A DNA stretch of 64,000 nucleotides from Chitinivibrionales bacterium (GTDB lineage Bacteria; Fibrobacterota; Chitinivibrionia; Chitinivibrionales; WJKA01): the NCBI GenBank assembly GCA_014728295.1, contig WJLW01000039.1, positions 1 to 64,000 of the forward strand, in the 5' to 3' direction. A model generated the notes under the pieces. The model was not told the DNA's origin, searched no databases, and was given only the letters and a program-made list of their open reading frames with translations. Position numbers and translations under genes: made by a program. How positions within the stretch are numbered: the stretch's first letter is position 1; the number at the start of each line of letters is the position of its first letter. Below, one piece after another: positions 28,654 through 35,658 of the stretch.

Positions 28654-29391
28654 ATGAACAAGCTATTTGCGATTGTCTTCGTCGGCATATGCAGCGTGTT
28701 CGCTCAACAAGCCGGAGAAAGTGTAATCTACAAGGTCGATGGCAAAGATTATGAGGGCTACTATGTTTCGCCCGGCAAAAATGCACCGCTGGTCATGATC
28801 ATCCACGATTGGGACGGATTGACCGGGTACGAAGTAAAGCGTGCCGGCATGTTGTTAAAGCAAGGGTACGCCGCATTTGCCGTCGACATGTTTGGAAAGG
28901 GCGTGCGTCCAACGAAAATCGATGACAAGAAAAAGCTTACCGGGGCTCTGTATGCAGATCGAGAGAAAATGAGACTTTTGATGGAAGGTGGTTTAGACGC
29001 CGCCAAATCAAAGGGAGCCAATGTAAAGAATGCGGTTGCAATCGGATACTGTTTCGGCGGAAGCTGCATACTCGAATGGGCAAGGGCCGGTGTTGAGCTG
29101 AAAGCGCTGATTTCATTCCATGGCGCATTGAGTAGCCCCCAGGGACAGGATTTTGCTAATGTCAAGGGGCAGGTGCTGGTTTTTCATGGTACGGCCGACA
29201 GGTCGGTTCCCATGAGTGATTTTGCCCAACTGGCTGATGATTTGGAAAACGCGGACGTCAGGCATGAAATGACAACCTACAGTAGCGCTCCGCATGCGTT
29301 TACGGTGTTCGGTTCCGATCGCTATCGTGAGGGCGCCGATAAAAAGTCGTGGCGACGGTTTATGGTGTTTCTGGAGAATGAGTTAAAATAA
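28654..29391 (+). CDS. Exported dienelactone hydrolase family protein
   Basis: This 245-residue alpha/beta hydrolase has a signal peptide (KLFAIVFVGICSVFAQQ). The catalytic triad can be read directly: the nucleophile Cys in AIGYCFGGSCI, Asp in HGTADRSVP and His in SAPHAFTVFG. The oxyanion region VMIIHDWDGLTGYEVKR also fits. The Cys nucleophile places it in the dienelactone hydrolase family, although a periplasmic member probably acts on another ester or lactone. AAAGGAATGAATC precedes the ATG. The remnant of a DUF1801 gene follows immediately. Confidence 0.9.
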   Translation: MNKLFAIVFVGICSVFAQQAGESVIYKVDGKDYEGYYVSPGKNAPLVMIIHDWDGLTGYEVKRAGMLLKQGYAAFAVDMFGKGVRPTKIDDKKKLTGALYADREKMRLLMEGGLDAAKSKGANVKNAVAIGYCFGGSCILEWARAGVELKALISFHGALSSPQGQDFANVKGQVLVFHGTADRSVPMSDFAQLADDLENADVRHEMTTYSSAPHAFTVFGSDRYREGADKKSWRRFMVFLENELK

Positions 29392-29585
29392 GTAATGAAA
29401 ACTTAATCGAAACCTGGCTATCCCAAAAACCCGATTGGCGCCACGCCCTGGAAGCGCTGGCTGCGATTATTCGCACAACCGAATTAGAAGAAACCGCCAA
29501 ATGGGGAGCTGCGGTATTTACCCTGAATGGCAAAAACGCTTGTTGGCTATTTGAAGCGGAAGAGAGTGCAACGGTATTAATTTAG
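29382..29585 (+). pseudogene. Remnant of a DUF1801 / YdeI-like gene
   Basis: In this frame the DNA reads ENLIETWLSQKPDW, then LAAIIRTTELEETAKWGAAV, then FTLNGKNACWLFEAEESATV and a stop at 29583-29585. This matches the N-terminal half of DUF1801/YdeI proteins, whose conserved core is LEETVKWG.P.YTLNGKN followed by a lysine-rich GAFK.. segment. There is no ATG, GTG or TTG start in frame: the frame opens at 29382 after a stop and overlaps the end of the hydrolase gene. The conserved C-terminal half is missing. It is best read as a decayed gene. Ribosomal slippage from the upstream gene is possible but not suggested by any motif. Confidence 0.65.
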
Positions 29586-29619
29586 AATCAACCAGCGGAT
29601 TCACAGATTGTGTGATGCA

Positions 29620-30990
29620 TTAGCCTTGCTTACCGCGCGGCAGTGATAAAATCTCGGTACCATTTCTATAGGCAGTGACAGTACCGGTTGACTGCGATAA
29701 TGCAATGGCAAAGCAATTGACCGATATCGTGATGCCACAAGCTACTCGGTGCCGGCTACCTAATCCGCCCGGCAGATTGGCGCTTTGCGAATTTTTAATG
29801 AATGTTCCGGCACTGAGCACCGTTCCGTCCTTTTTTACGACAAATGCCCCGTCAATCGTGGCAAATTCCTTTATCGTTTCCACCAGGGTCGGATCTAAAA
29901 TGTTGCGCACTTTTTCATCGTGTCCCTGAAACGGATTAATAACCATTTGCTGGGTGAACGGTTCAATATCCTCTTGCTCGTTTACCAAAACAAAAAGTGT
30001 TCCAATTGGTTTGCCCTCGCGTCCTTGTGTCCCAAGCTCCGAACAGATAGTTATTATTCGTTCAAGTATTTGTCCGAGACCGGCATCGGTGCTTTCTTCT
30101 GTGGCTACAAAAGGATCGAGTTGCTGCTCGATAGTAATTACCGAGAGCGTATCAATATGTGAGTGAGTATGTGAAGAGAGAAAAAGTACTTTATCCCCTT
30201 TTTTCAAGAGACCATGTGTCATTGCAACAAAGGTACAAAAGCGTAGAATTGAACCGGGCAGTTGATTTGCGTGAAAAGAGGGCAACAGAATCACGTGCTT
30301 AGTAGTACTCCTGCAAATATCGGCTATTGCCTGAGTGTACGTGGCAACTATGCACCTGGCTTCTTTGGCGAACGTGTCAAGAATTTTGCTCTCGTTGATG
30401 GTATGAATAACCGCAATTACGGCGGAGATGTCGGTTTCTCTGATAATTGATGCAGCATGCTTGAAGAGTGAACCGGTGATGGGAAGCAGCTTTTTGCCTT
30501 TGCCTCTGTGCCTGGTTTCAAGCCGGCGCAACGTCGATAGCGCATCTTTAGCCTGCACAACCTTATCGCGCTTCTCGGTATCGGTAAAAAATTTGGCAAT
30601 TGCCTGCAGAATGTGCAAATGCTGTTGACGATATGCACTGCCGCCAATTACCAGTATAACAATGATGATGGGCTCTTCAGTGTCTATCTCATAGGGAAAT
30701 CCATTCGGATTGCGGGCCATGGCAAAATGCAAGCCCTCGATGTCTTCTACATATGCATGTGGGATGGCGATGCCATTGCCGACATACGTACTCATCTCAG
30801 CTTCACGATATTGAATAGCCTGCACGATTCGTTTCTGTTTTTGCGATGAAGCATCAGGTATTGCGGCTTTTGACAAGCGAGAAAAAAGCTCCGCTTTGTC
30901 AGTCACCTCGATATCCAGTATGCTTTCTGCCGAGATGCTTTTGTAAAGCTTGATCGTGGATGGTTGTTCTTGAGTGCGAGGTGGTTCCAT
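29620..30990 (-). CDS. PTS EIIA domain - pyruvate-kinase-C-like domain - diadenylate cyclase (DAC) fusion
   Basis: This is a 456-residue protein with three modules. Residues 20-155 look like a fructose/mannitol-type PTS EIIA domain, with the phospho-accepting histidine in NGIAIPHAYVED (His78). Residues 170-295 (ASIIRETDISAVIAVIHT ... GLLKKGDKVLFLSS) resemble the pyruvate-kinase C-terminal-like domain that precedes the cyclase in archaeal CdaZ/DacZ. Residues 300-450 are a DisA_N/DAC cyclase: GKPIGTLFVL, then FATIDGAFVVKKDGTV with the DGA motif at 380-382 and GSRHRVACGI with RHR at 413-415. Both catalytic motifs are intact, so it should make c-di-AMP from ATP. No membrane helix or DNA-binding domain is present. 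It follows the RelA/SpoT-TPR gene by 13 bases. The EIIA assignment rests on the IPHA motif and flanking pattern. Confidence 0.85.
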   Translation of the reverse strand: MEPPRTQEQPSTIKLYKSISAESILDIEVTDKAELFSRLSKAAIPDASSQKQKRIVQAIQYREAEMSTYVGNGIAIPHAYVEDIEGLHFAMARNPNGFPYEIDTEEPIIIVILVIGGSAYRQQHLHILQAIAKFFTDTEKRDKVVQAKDALSTLRRLETRHRGKGKKLLPITGSLFKHAASIIRETDISAVIAVIHTINESKILDTFAKEARCIVATYTQAIADICRSTTKHVILLPSFHANQLPGSILRFCTFVAMTHGLLKKGDKVLFLSSHTHSHIDTLSVITIEQQLDPFVATEESTDAGLGQILERIITICSELGTQGREGKPIGTLFVLVNEQEDIEPFTQQMVINPFQGHDEKVRNILDPTLVETIKEFATIDGAFVVKKDGTVLSAGTFIKNSQSANLPGGLGSRHRVACGITISVNCFAIALSQSTGTVTAYRNGTEILSLPRGKQG

Positions 30991-31003
30991 AATGCTGAGC
31001 TTT

Positions 31004-32242
31004 TCAGGAATGCATCTGTTTCAGCAAGCCGTTCTTGAATTCAAGTGACTTCTGGTGATTTTTATCAATTCGTAAAGCGTTTTCACAATCTTTCAGTGCA
31101 CACTCGATTTCGCCGTTGTACGCATAGGCCTGGGAACGCTGCAAATAGGTATCCGGTTGATCAGCGTATAGTTCAAGGGAGCTGGTAAATGCCTTAATCG
31201 CTTTGGCAAGATTGTTCTTTGCCTTGTAGACCATACCTAAATTCAGATAGGCCCGATAATTCTGGTAATCATACTCAATTGCTTTTTTGAAATCATCTTC
31301 GGCTTTGTTGATATGCCCCATTACATAACGGGCCATCCCGCGATGGTTATAAATGATGGACCGGATATGCTCACCTGGATTGAGCTGAAGTGAGCGGGTA
31401 TATAAATTGACGGCGGATTTGTATTCGTTATTGCTGTGGGCGCGGAGCGCTGCATAGAATATCTTCTCAAGATGATGCCATAGTCGTGAATTATTCCGGC
31501 CGTTATCGAAGCTGTCGGTATGTGACATCAAATCATCGAATGCCTCAATTCTCTCATTCAGAGATCGTTGCCGCCAGATGCTGCGCTGGCGGATTTCATT
31601 CTGATAGTCACGAATTTCCTGAAACGTCACGTCCGCAAGAGTTAACGTTGCATTTAAGGCGGCCAGTTTGCGCTTGAGCGACTGGTTTGGGAAGGCAAGA
31701 TTTGATTTGTAAACAAGTTCATGTTCGATTTCAGCCCAGGCATCCTGGAGGGTTGTACGAAGCTGGATTTCAATTGCCGGTTTGGCAAAAGGCGGCAAAG
31801 GCGTTTTGAATGATTCGGGAAGCGCCAGCAACATGTGTATAGAGTTATAGCCAAATTCTCGAATAGTATACTGCTCGTCTTTATATTCTATCTCAAAGGT
31901 CCGGTAGTGATCGCGTATGATATTTTCGATGGTCTCCAAATCGCCTATGAATGGCGCTATCAGTCGAATACCGATAAGATCGTTGATCGTGGCGTCTGCG
32001 GATGCTTGCTTCTTCTGCAGGGCAATGAATTTGTTAAAATAGCTGACCGGTGATTTGACGCGAAATTTAAATCCTGCTTTAATTTGCGTGGGGGAAATGC
32101 GTCTGGTTAATTCCACAATTGTTTTCCGGGCTGTTCTTTCGTATACCGGGGTGTATTTTTCCAAAAAAGAATCAAGATCCTTTTTATCCATCTTGTCGGC
32201 CGACTTCGTTGAGTTGTAATTGGCGATGTAAACAAAATACAT
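31004..32242 (-). CDS. RelA/SpoT-type (p)ppGpp synthetase fused to TPR repeats
   Basis: This 412-residue protein joins a RelA/SpoT synthetase domain to C-terminal TPRs. The synthetase region (about residues 40-200) contains FRVKSPVSYFNKF, INDLIGIRLIAPFIGDLE, FGYNSIHMLLALP and the ending EIQLRTTLQDAWAEIEHEL, all typical catalytic and nucleotide-binding segments. There is no HD hydrolase, TGS or ACT domain. Residues 260-405 hold about four TPRs (YKSAVNLYTRSLQLNPGEH, YLNLGMVYKAKNNLAKAIKA). It is predicted to be a synthetase-only alarmone enzyme controlled through protein contacts. The start is uncertain: MDKKDL at 32191 is also possible and neither has a good ribosome site. It is the first gene of a unit with the diadenylate cyclase. 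Confidence 0.88.
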   Translation of the reverse strand: MYFVYIANYNSTKSADKMDKKDLDSFLEKYTPVYERTARKTIVELTRRISPTQIKAGFKFRVKSPVSYFNKFIALQKKQASADATINDLIGIRLIAPFIGDLETIENIIRDHYRTFEIEYKDEQYTIREFGYNSIHMLLALPESFKTPLPPFAKPAIEIQLRTTLQDAWAEIEHELVYKSNLAFPNQSLKRKLAALNATLTLADVTFQEIRDYQNEIRQRSIWRQRSLNERIEAFDDLMSHTDSFDNGRNNSRLWHHLEKIFYAALRAHSNNEYKSAVNLYTRSLQLNPGEHIRSIIYNHRGMARYVMGHINKAEDDFKKAIEYDYQNYRAYLNLGMVYKAKNNLAKAIKAFTSSLELYADQPDTYLQRSQAYAYNGEIECALKDCENALRIDKNHQKSLEFKNGLLKQMHS

Positions 32243-32308
32243 TTAAATACCGGCATGTTTATCCGTGGATAGGGAATGTCGAATGCATTAGGTTAACCGG
32301 GAGCCCAT

Positions 32309-32788
32309 GTGCATATATCTGCCATTGGACAGGATTCGCACCGATTTGAGCATGACTCTTCAGCCAAACCACTGGTCTTAGGAGGAGTAATATTTGAGCA
32401 GTATCCTGGTCTGCAGGGCAACAGCGACGCAGATGTCATTCTGCATGCTTTGACAAATGCAATATCCGGGTTGACCACCGTGAATGTACTGGGCCCGGTA
32501 TCCGATAAGCTGTGTCTTGAAGAGGGTGTTACCGACAGCAGCGTCTATCTGCGCAAGGCTTTAGAATCGCTGGGAGCATGGCGGCTTAGCCATGTCTCAG
32601 TATCCATAGAAGGCAAACGTCCCAAATTGTCAACTCATTTGGGGGCAATACGCGCTTCGCTGGCTGGCATACTTGATTTGTCGCAAGATTGTATTGGAAT
32701 TACGGCAACTACGGGTGAAGGGCTTACTGCTTTCGGCAAAGGAGAGGGATTGCAGGTTCTGGCCATAGCATCGGCGAGCAGAGAGTAA
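32309..32788 (+). CDS. ispF: 2-C-methyl-D-erythritol 2,4-cyclodiphosphate synthase, divergent subfamily
   Basis: This 159-residue enzyme of the MEP isoprenoid pathway converts CDP-methylerythritol phosphate to the cyclic diphosphate. The metal ligands are visible in GQDSHRFE (DxH) and GNSDADVILHALTN. The C-terminal signature ITATTGEGLTAFGKGEGLQV is intact. The usual flexible-loop motif (dIGxHFPDTD) after the metal histidine is replaced by NVLGPVSDKLCLEEGVTDSS, so the protein belongs to a divergent branch. I recall a similar variant in Chlamydia-like IspF. It diverges from the synthetase gene across a 66-base gap and is followed after 11 bases by the M48 fusion gene. Confidence 0.88.
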   Translation: MHISAIGQDSHRFEHDSSAKPLVLGGVIFEQYPGLQGNSDADVILHALTNAISGLTTVNVLGPVSDKLCLEEGVTDSSVYLRKALESLGAWRLSHVSVSIEGKRPKLSTHLGAIRASLAGILDLSQDCIGITATTGEGLTAFGKGEGLQVLAIASASRE

Positions 32789-32799
32789 GGGAGTGTGGT

Positions 32800-34389
32800 G
32801 TGAGACTGCCGGCATTTACATTGATAGCAATGACGCTGTCGTTTTGGGTGCGTGCCGGGAATAAGCCGGGCAAAATATTTACTATTGACACCGAAGAGAT
32901 ACGTAGCGTGGTTTTGTTTCCGCCTGATGTAAAAGTGTATGAGATCGCTACCGGCGGGATGCACGAGTATCGATCCGACTGGTCGCGACGAAGCAACCGG
33001 CACGTTGGAAAAGCGCTGGCAAAGCGGCTGCGGCGCCGGCACTACCGCGTGAGTACTGTTGCCGATTCCAGTATCGGATACGAGCAGTGCGAGCTGCAGG
33101 CCCTTATGAAATTGGTTTGCCGGAATATCAAGGCACACATTTACGGGGAGCAGGTATTTTTTGCCAAGACGCTGATGCACTTGTGGCGAAAATGGCAAAG
33201 GAGTTACCCAAAGTTACGTCGCATGAATAACGCACATGTATTTCGAATGCTCTGCCTGATAGCGATCCTGATAATCGCTCTGGCTACCGTGAAGGTCTGC
33301 GCACGTGATGCGCCTACAAACGTGCATTTGCCGAGTATATACCAGATGTCCAGGGAGCTTGAACACCGCTTGCTCATGTCTGGAATGGTGGTGCACGACA
33401 GCGCGCTTGATGCGTATTTAAATACGGTAATCCGTTCTTTAGTGTTACCCGGTGACACCATTGGCCCTTCTTTAAAAGTGCGCGTGCTCAAAGATCCCGG
33501 AATCAACGCATTCGCAACTCCGCATGGTACGGTATATGTGTATGCAGGCATTCTGGCACGCATGGATAATGAAGCGCAGTTGGCTGCACTGCTGGGACAT
33601 GAGATGACTCACATTACTCACCAGCATGCTGTTAAGCAGCGTCATAATCTTAAAAAAAAGACGGGCCTGCTGGCCGGTGTACGTGTGGGGCTGTCTAGCG
33701 TTCTGGGGGGATTTTCGAATTTGTTCGGCAATATCATCACGCTGTCGGCAATAACCGGCTATTCTCGCCAACTCGAAACCGAGGCTGACCGGATCGGTAT
33801 GCGCAGGATGGTCAGGCAGGGATACCGGCCCGTTGCATTTCGCGATTTATTTGGTATTCTCAAAGATCATCTGGAGGAAGAGGATATCAACGAGCCATAC
33901 TTTTTCAGCACCCATCCTAAAATCCTCAGGCGTATCAGGAATTATCATAGTATCATCGGTGACGATACGCTGCAGCAGTATGATGGTATGGTAAATGATA
34001 CACTGTTTCTCGAGAAAAACGCATCGATTATTGCTATGGATGCAGAGATGAATATTCGTGCTGGACGCTACTCGATTGCGCACAAGGAAATTCTCAAATG
34101 CCTCTATATCGATCCGTACGATACAACTGCAATGCTGCTTCAGGGCGATCTGTATCGCAAGCGCAATTACGAAGGTGATATTAACAATGCACTCGAACAC
34201 TATTGGGCAGCGGTCGAATACGACACTGAATTGGCCCGTACCCATCGCGAATTGGGTCTGCTGTATTATCAGGACGCAAACAAAGAAAAGTATTGCACGC
34301 ATCTGCAAAAATACCTGCACCTGGCGCCGCATGCTTTTGACCGTGAGCTTGTCGAGGAGATACTTTCAAAATGCGCTTCTGGAGAGTAA
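32800..34389 (+). CDS. M48 metalloprotease with TPRs, fused to an N-terminal truncated secreted domain
   Basis: The 529-residue frame starts with GTG at 32800 (AGGGAG 7 bases before). Residues 1-140 form a separate exported protein start (signal RLPAFTLIAMTLSFWVRAG, then FPPDVKVYEIATGGMHEYRS). At residue 142 a second complete signal/membrane segment begins (MNNAHVFRMLCLIAILIIAL), followed by an M48 domain. The zinc motif HEMTH is at 267-271 (ALLGHEMTHITHQHA) and the third ligand Glu is in QLETEADRIG. TPR-like repeats follow (about 410-520), as in BepA/LoiP-type periplasmic proteases that tend the outer membrane. The likely M48 start is ATG 33223, but its ribosome site is poor. Residues 1-140 look like a truncated gene joined in frame. 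Confidence 0.82.
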   Translation: MRLPAFTLIAMTLSFWVRAGNKPGKIFTIDTEEIRSVVLFPPDVKVYEIATGGMHEYRSDWSRRSNRHVGKALAKRLRRRHYRVSTVADSSIGYEQCELQALMKLVCRNIKAHIYGEQVFFAKTLMHLWRKWQRSYPKLRRMNNAHVFRMLCLIAILIIALATVKVCARDAPTNVHLPSIYQMSRELEHRLLMSGMVVHDSALDAYLNTVIRSLVLPGDTIGPSLKVRVLKDPGINAFATPHGTVYVYAGILARMDNEAQLAALLGHEMTHITHQHAVKQRHNLKKKTGLLAGVRVGLSSVLGGFSNLFGNIITLSAITGYSRQLETEADRIGMRRMVRQGYRPVAFRDLFGILKDHLEEEDINEPYFFSTHPKILRRIRNYHSIIGDDTLQQYDGMVNDTLFLEKNASIIAMDAEMNIRAGRYSIAHKEILKCLYIDPYDTTAMLLQGDLYRKRNYEGDINNALEHYWAAVEYDTELARTHRELGLLYYQDANKEKYCTHLQKYLHLAPHAFDRELVEEILSKCASGE

Positions 34390-34934
34390 TCCTGTTATGT
34401 ACAGCCGGTACAGCTCTCCACCTGCTTGGCGGCTGCGCTTCGACCAGGTGGTATCCGTCACGAAATTGCTGCAATGTTGGTGCAGAAGGCTATCGGCTGG
34501 AAGCGCCGAAAGGCTGGATGGTTATGCACCGTAACGAGGATATCATTCTAACTCAGCACGGCGTAAGCTTGCAGAATATATTCATCGACAAGCAGGGACT
34601 GGATGAGCCGCTGAGCTATTCCGGCGTGCACCTTTCCCAAAGCATGTTTCCGCATCAGATCGCCGAAGCGGTTATCGATAATTTCAGGGGAACCAATGGA
34701 GTCGCAAAGGTCAAAATACTTTCCCTGTCTCCGGCCTTGCTTGACGAAATAGAAGGTTACCGGGCGGTGGTTGCATATCGGCTGGCAAACGGGATCGGCA
34801 AAAAAACGGCTGTTTACGGATGTGTTTACCGAAGTGATTACTATGAGCTAAGCTTTTCGGCGCCTGTGCGCCATTATTTTGACAACGATCTTGAAACATT
34901 TGAATCGGTAGTGGAGAGCTTCAAAATTGACTGA
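34371..34934 (+). CDS. Lipoprotein of unknown function
   Basis: This 187-residue protein has a signal and lipobox (TALHLLGGCAS), so it should be anchored in the envelope. The mature part starts YRLEAPKGWMVMHRNEDIIL and looks like a compact alpha/beta domain ending YYELSFSAPVRHYFDNDLET. This pattern is common in proteins with a PsbP/DUF1795-like fold, but the family is not certain. It overlaps the end of the M48 gene by 19 bases, which suggests coupling with the protease. The glycosylase gene overlaps its 3' end. Confidence 0.72.
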   Translation: MRFWRVILLCTAGTALHLLGGCASTRWYPSRNCCNVGAEGYRLEAPKGWMVMHRNEDIILTQHGVSLQNIFIDKQGLDEPLSYSGVHLSQSMFPHQIAEAVIDNFRGTNGVAKVKILSLSPALLDEIEGYRAVVAYRLANGIGKKTAVYGCVYRSDYYELSFSAPVRHYFDNDLETFESVVESFKID

Positions 34935-35658
34935 CAAACATGCAGCAGAATCATTAATCAAGGCTGCGCGAGCGCTTGCGCGCAAAGTTGATACGCTTTC
35001 GTTTGACGGCAGTGTTGCCTATGTTTACAATCCGTTGCACTATGCCTGGAATGCCCATGAGTGCTATCTGCAAACCTACGCTGCTTCTCAAAAAAAAGTT
35101 TTGTTTCTTGGTATGAATCCCGGCCCCTGGGGAATGGTTCAGACCGGTGTGCCCTTTGGGGAGATCGAGGCCGTCAAAAACTGGCTTGGCATCGAGACAA
35201 AGATCGGCAAACCGCCCCGTGAGCATCCCAAACGCCCGGTCGAAGGTTTTTACTGCTCAAAATCTGAAGTCAGCGGAAGGAGATTGTGGGGATTGTTCAA
35301 AGAACGATTCGGCACGGCTGCATCGTTTTTCAAAGACCATTTTGTAGCCAATTACTGCCCGCTGGTTTTTATGGAATCAAGCGGCAGGAACAAAACGCCC
35401 AATACGCTGCCGGCCGCTCAGACAAAGAAACTATACGCGGCATGCGACGAGCATTTGGCAAAAGTAATCGATCACGTTCATCCGCAATGGGTAATCGGCA
35501 TTGGAGCGTTTGCAGCACAGCGGCTGGCTTGTTGCATACCTGAATCGTCAGTGATTAAACTCGGCAGGATCCTGCACCCGAGTCCGGCAAGTCCGGCAGC
35601 GAATAAAGACTGGAGCGGCGCAGCATTACGGCAACTCGAGGCTCTGGGTGTCTGGTAG
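34927..35658 (+). CDS. SMUG1-type uracil-DNA glycosylase
   Basis: This 243-residue DNA repair glycosylase removes uracil and oxidised pyrimidines. The SMUG1 motif FLGMNPGPWGMVQTGVPFGE is clear (catalytic Asn in GMNPG). It is followed by EHPKRPVEGFYCSKSEVSG, FVANYCPLVFMESSGRN and the second active-site motif HPSPASPAANKDW. The frame has no ATG at the N-terminus. TTG at 34927, inside the stop region of the lipoprotein gene, gives a normal-length protein, with GAGAG about 9 bases upstream. Bacterial SMUG1 is uncommon; most bacteria use UDG family 1, 4 or 5. The last 33 bases overlap the radical SAM gene on the other strand. Confidence 0.9.
   Translation: MTDKHAAESLIKAARALARKVDTLSFDGSVAYVYNPLHYAWNAHECYLQTYAASQKKVLFLGMNPGPWGMVQTGVPFGEIEAVKNWLGIETKIGKPPREHPKRPVEGFYCSKSEVSGRRLWGLFKERFGTAASFFKDHFVANYCPLVFMESSGRNKTPNTLPAAQTKKLYAACDEHLAKVIDHVHPQWVIGIGAFAAQRLACCIPESSVIKLGRILHPSPASPAANKDWSGAALRQLEALGVW

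Noticed and set aside
29601..29615. TCACA-N5-TGTGA inverted repeat as a CRP site
   Set aside because: The half sites are in the wrong order and spacing (CRP: TGTGA-N6-TCACA), and it lies between a gene remnant and a gene end.
29620..30990. Classical DisA (DNA-scanning) assignment
   Set aside because: The helix-hairpin-helix DNA-binding part of DisA is missing; the neighbouring domains are EIIA- and PK_C-like.
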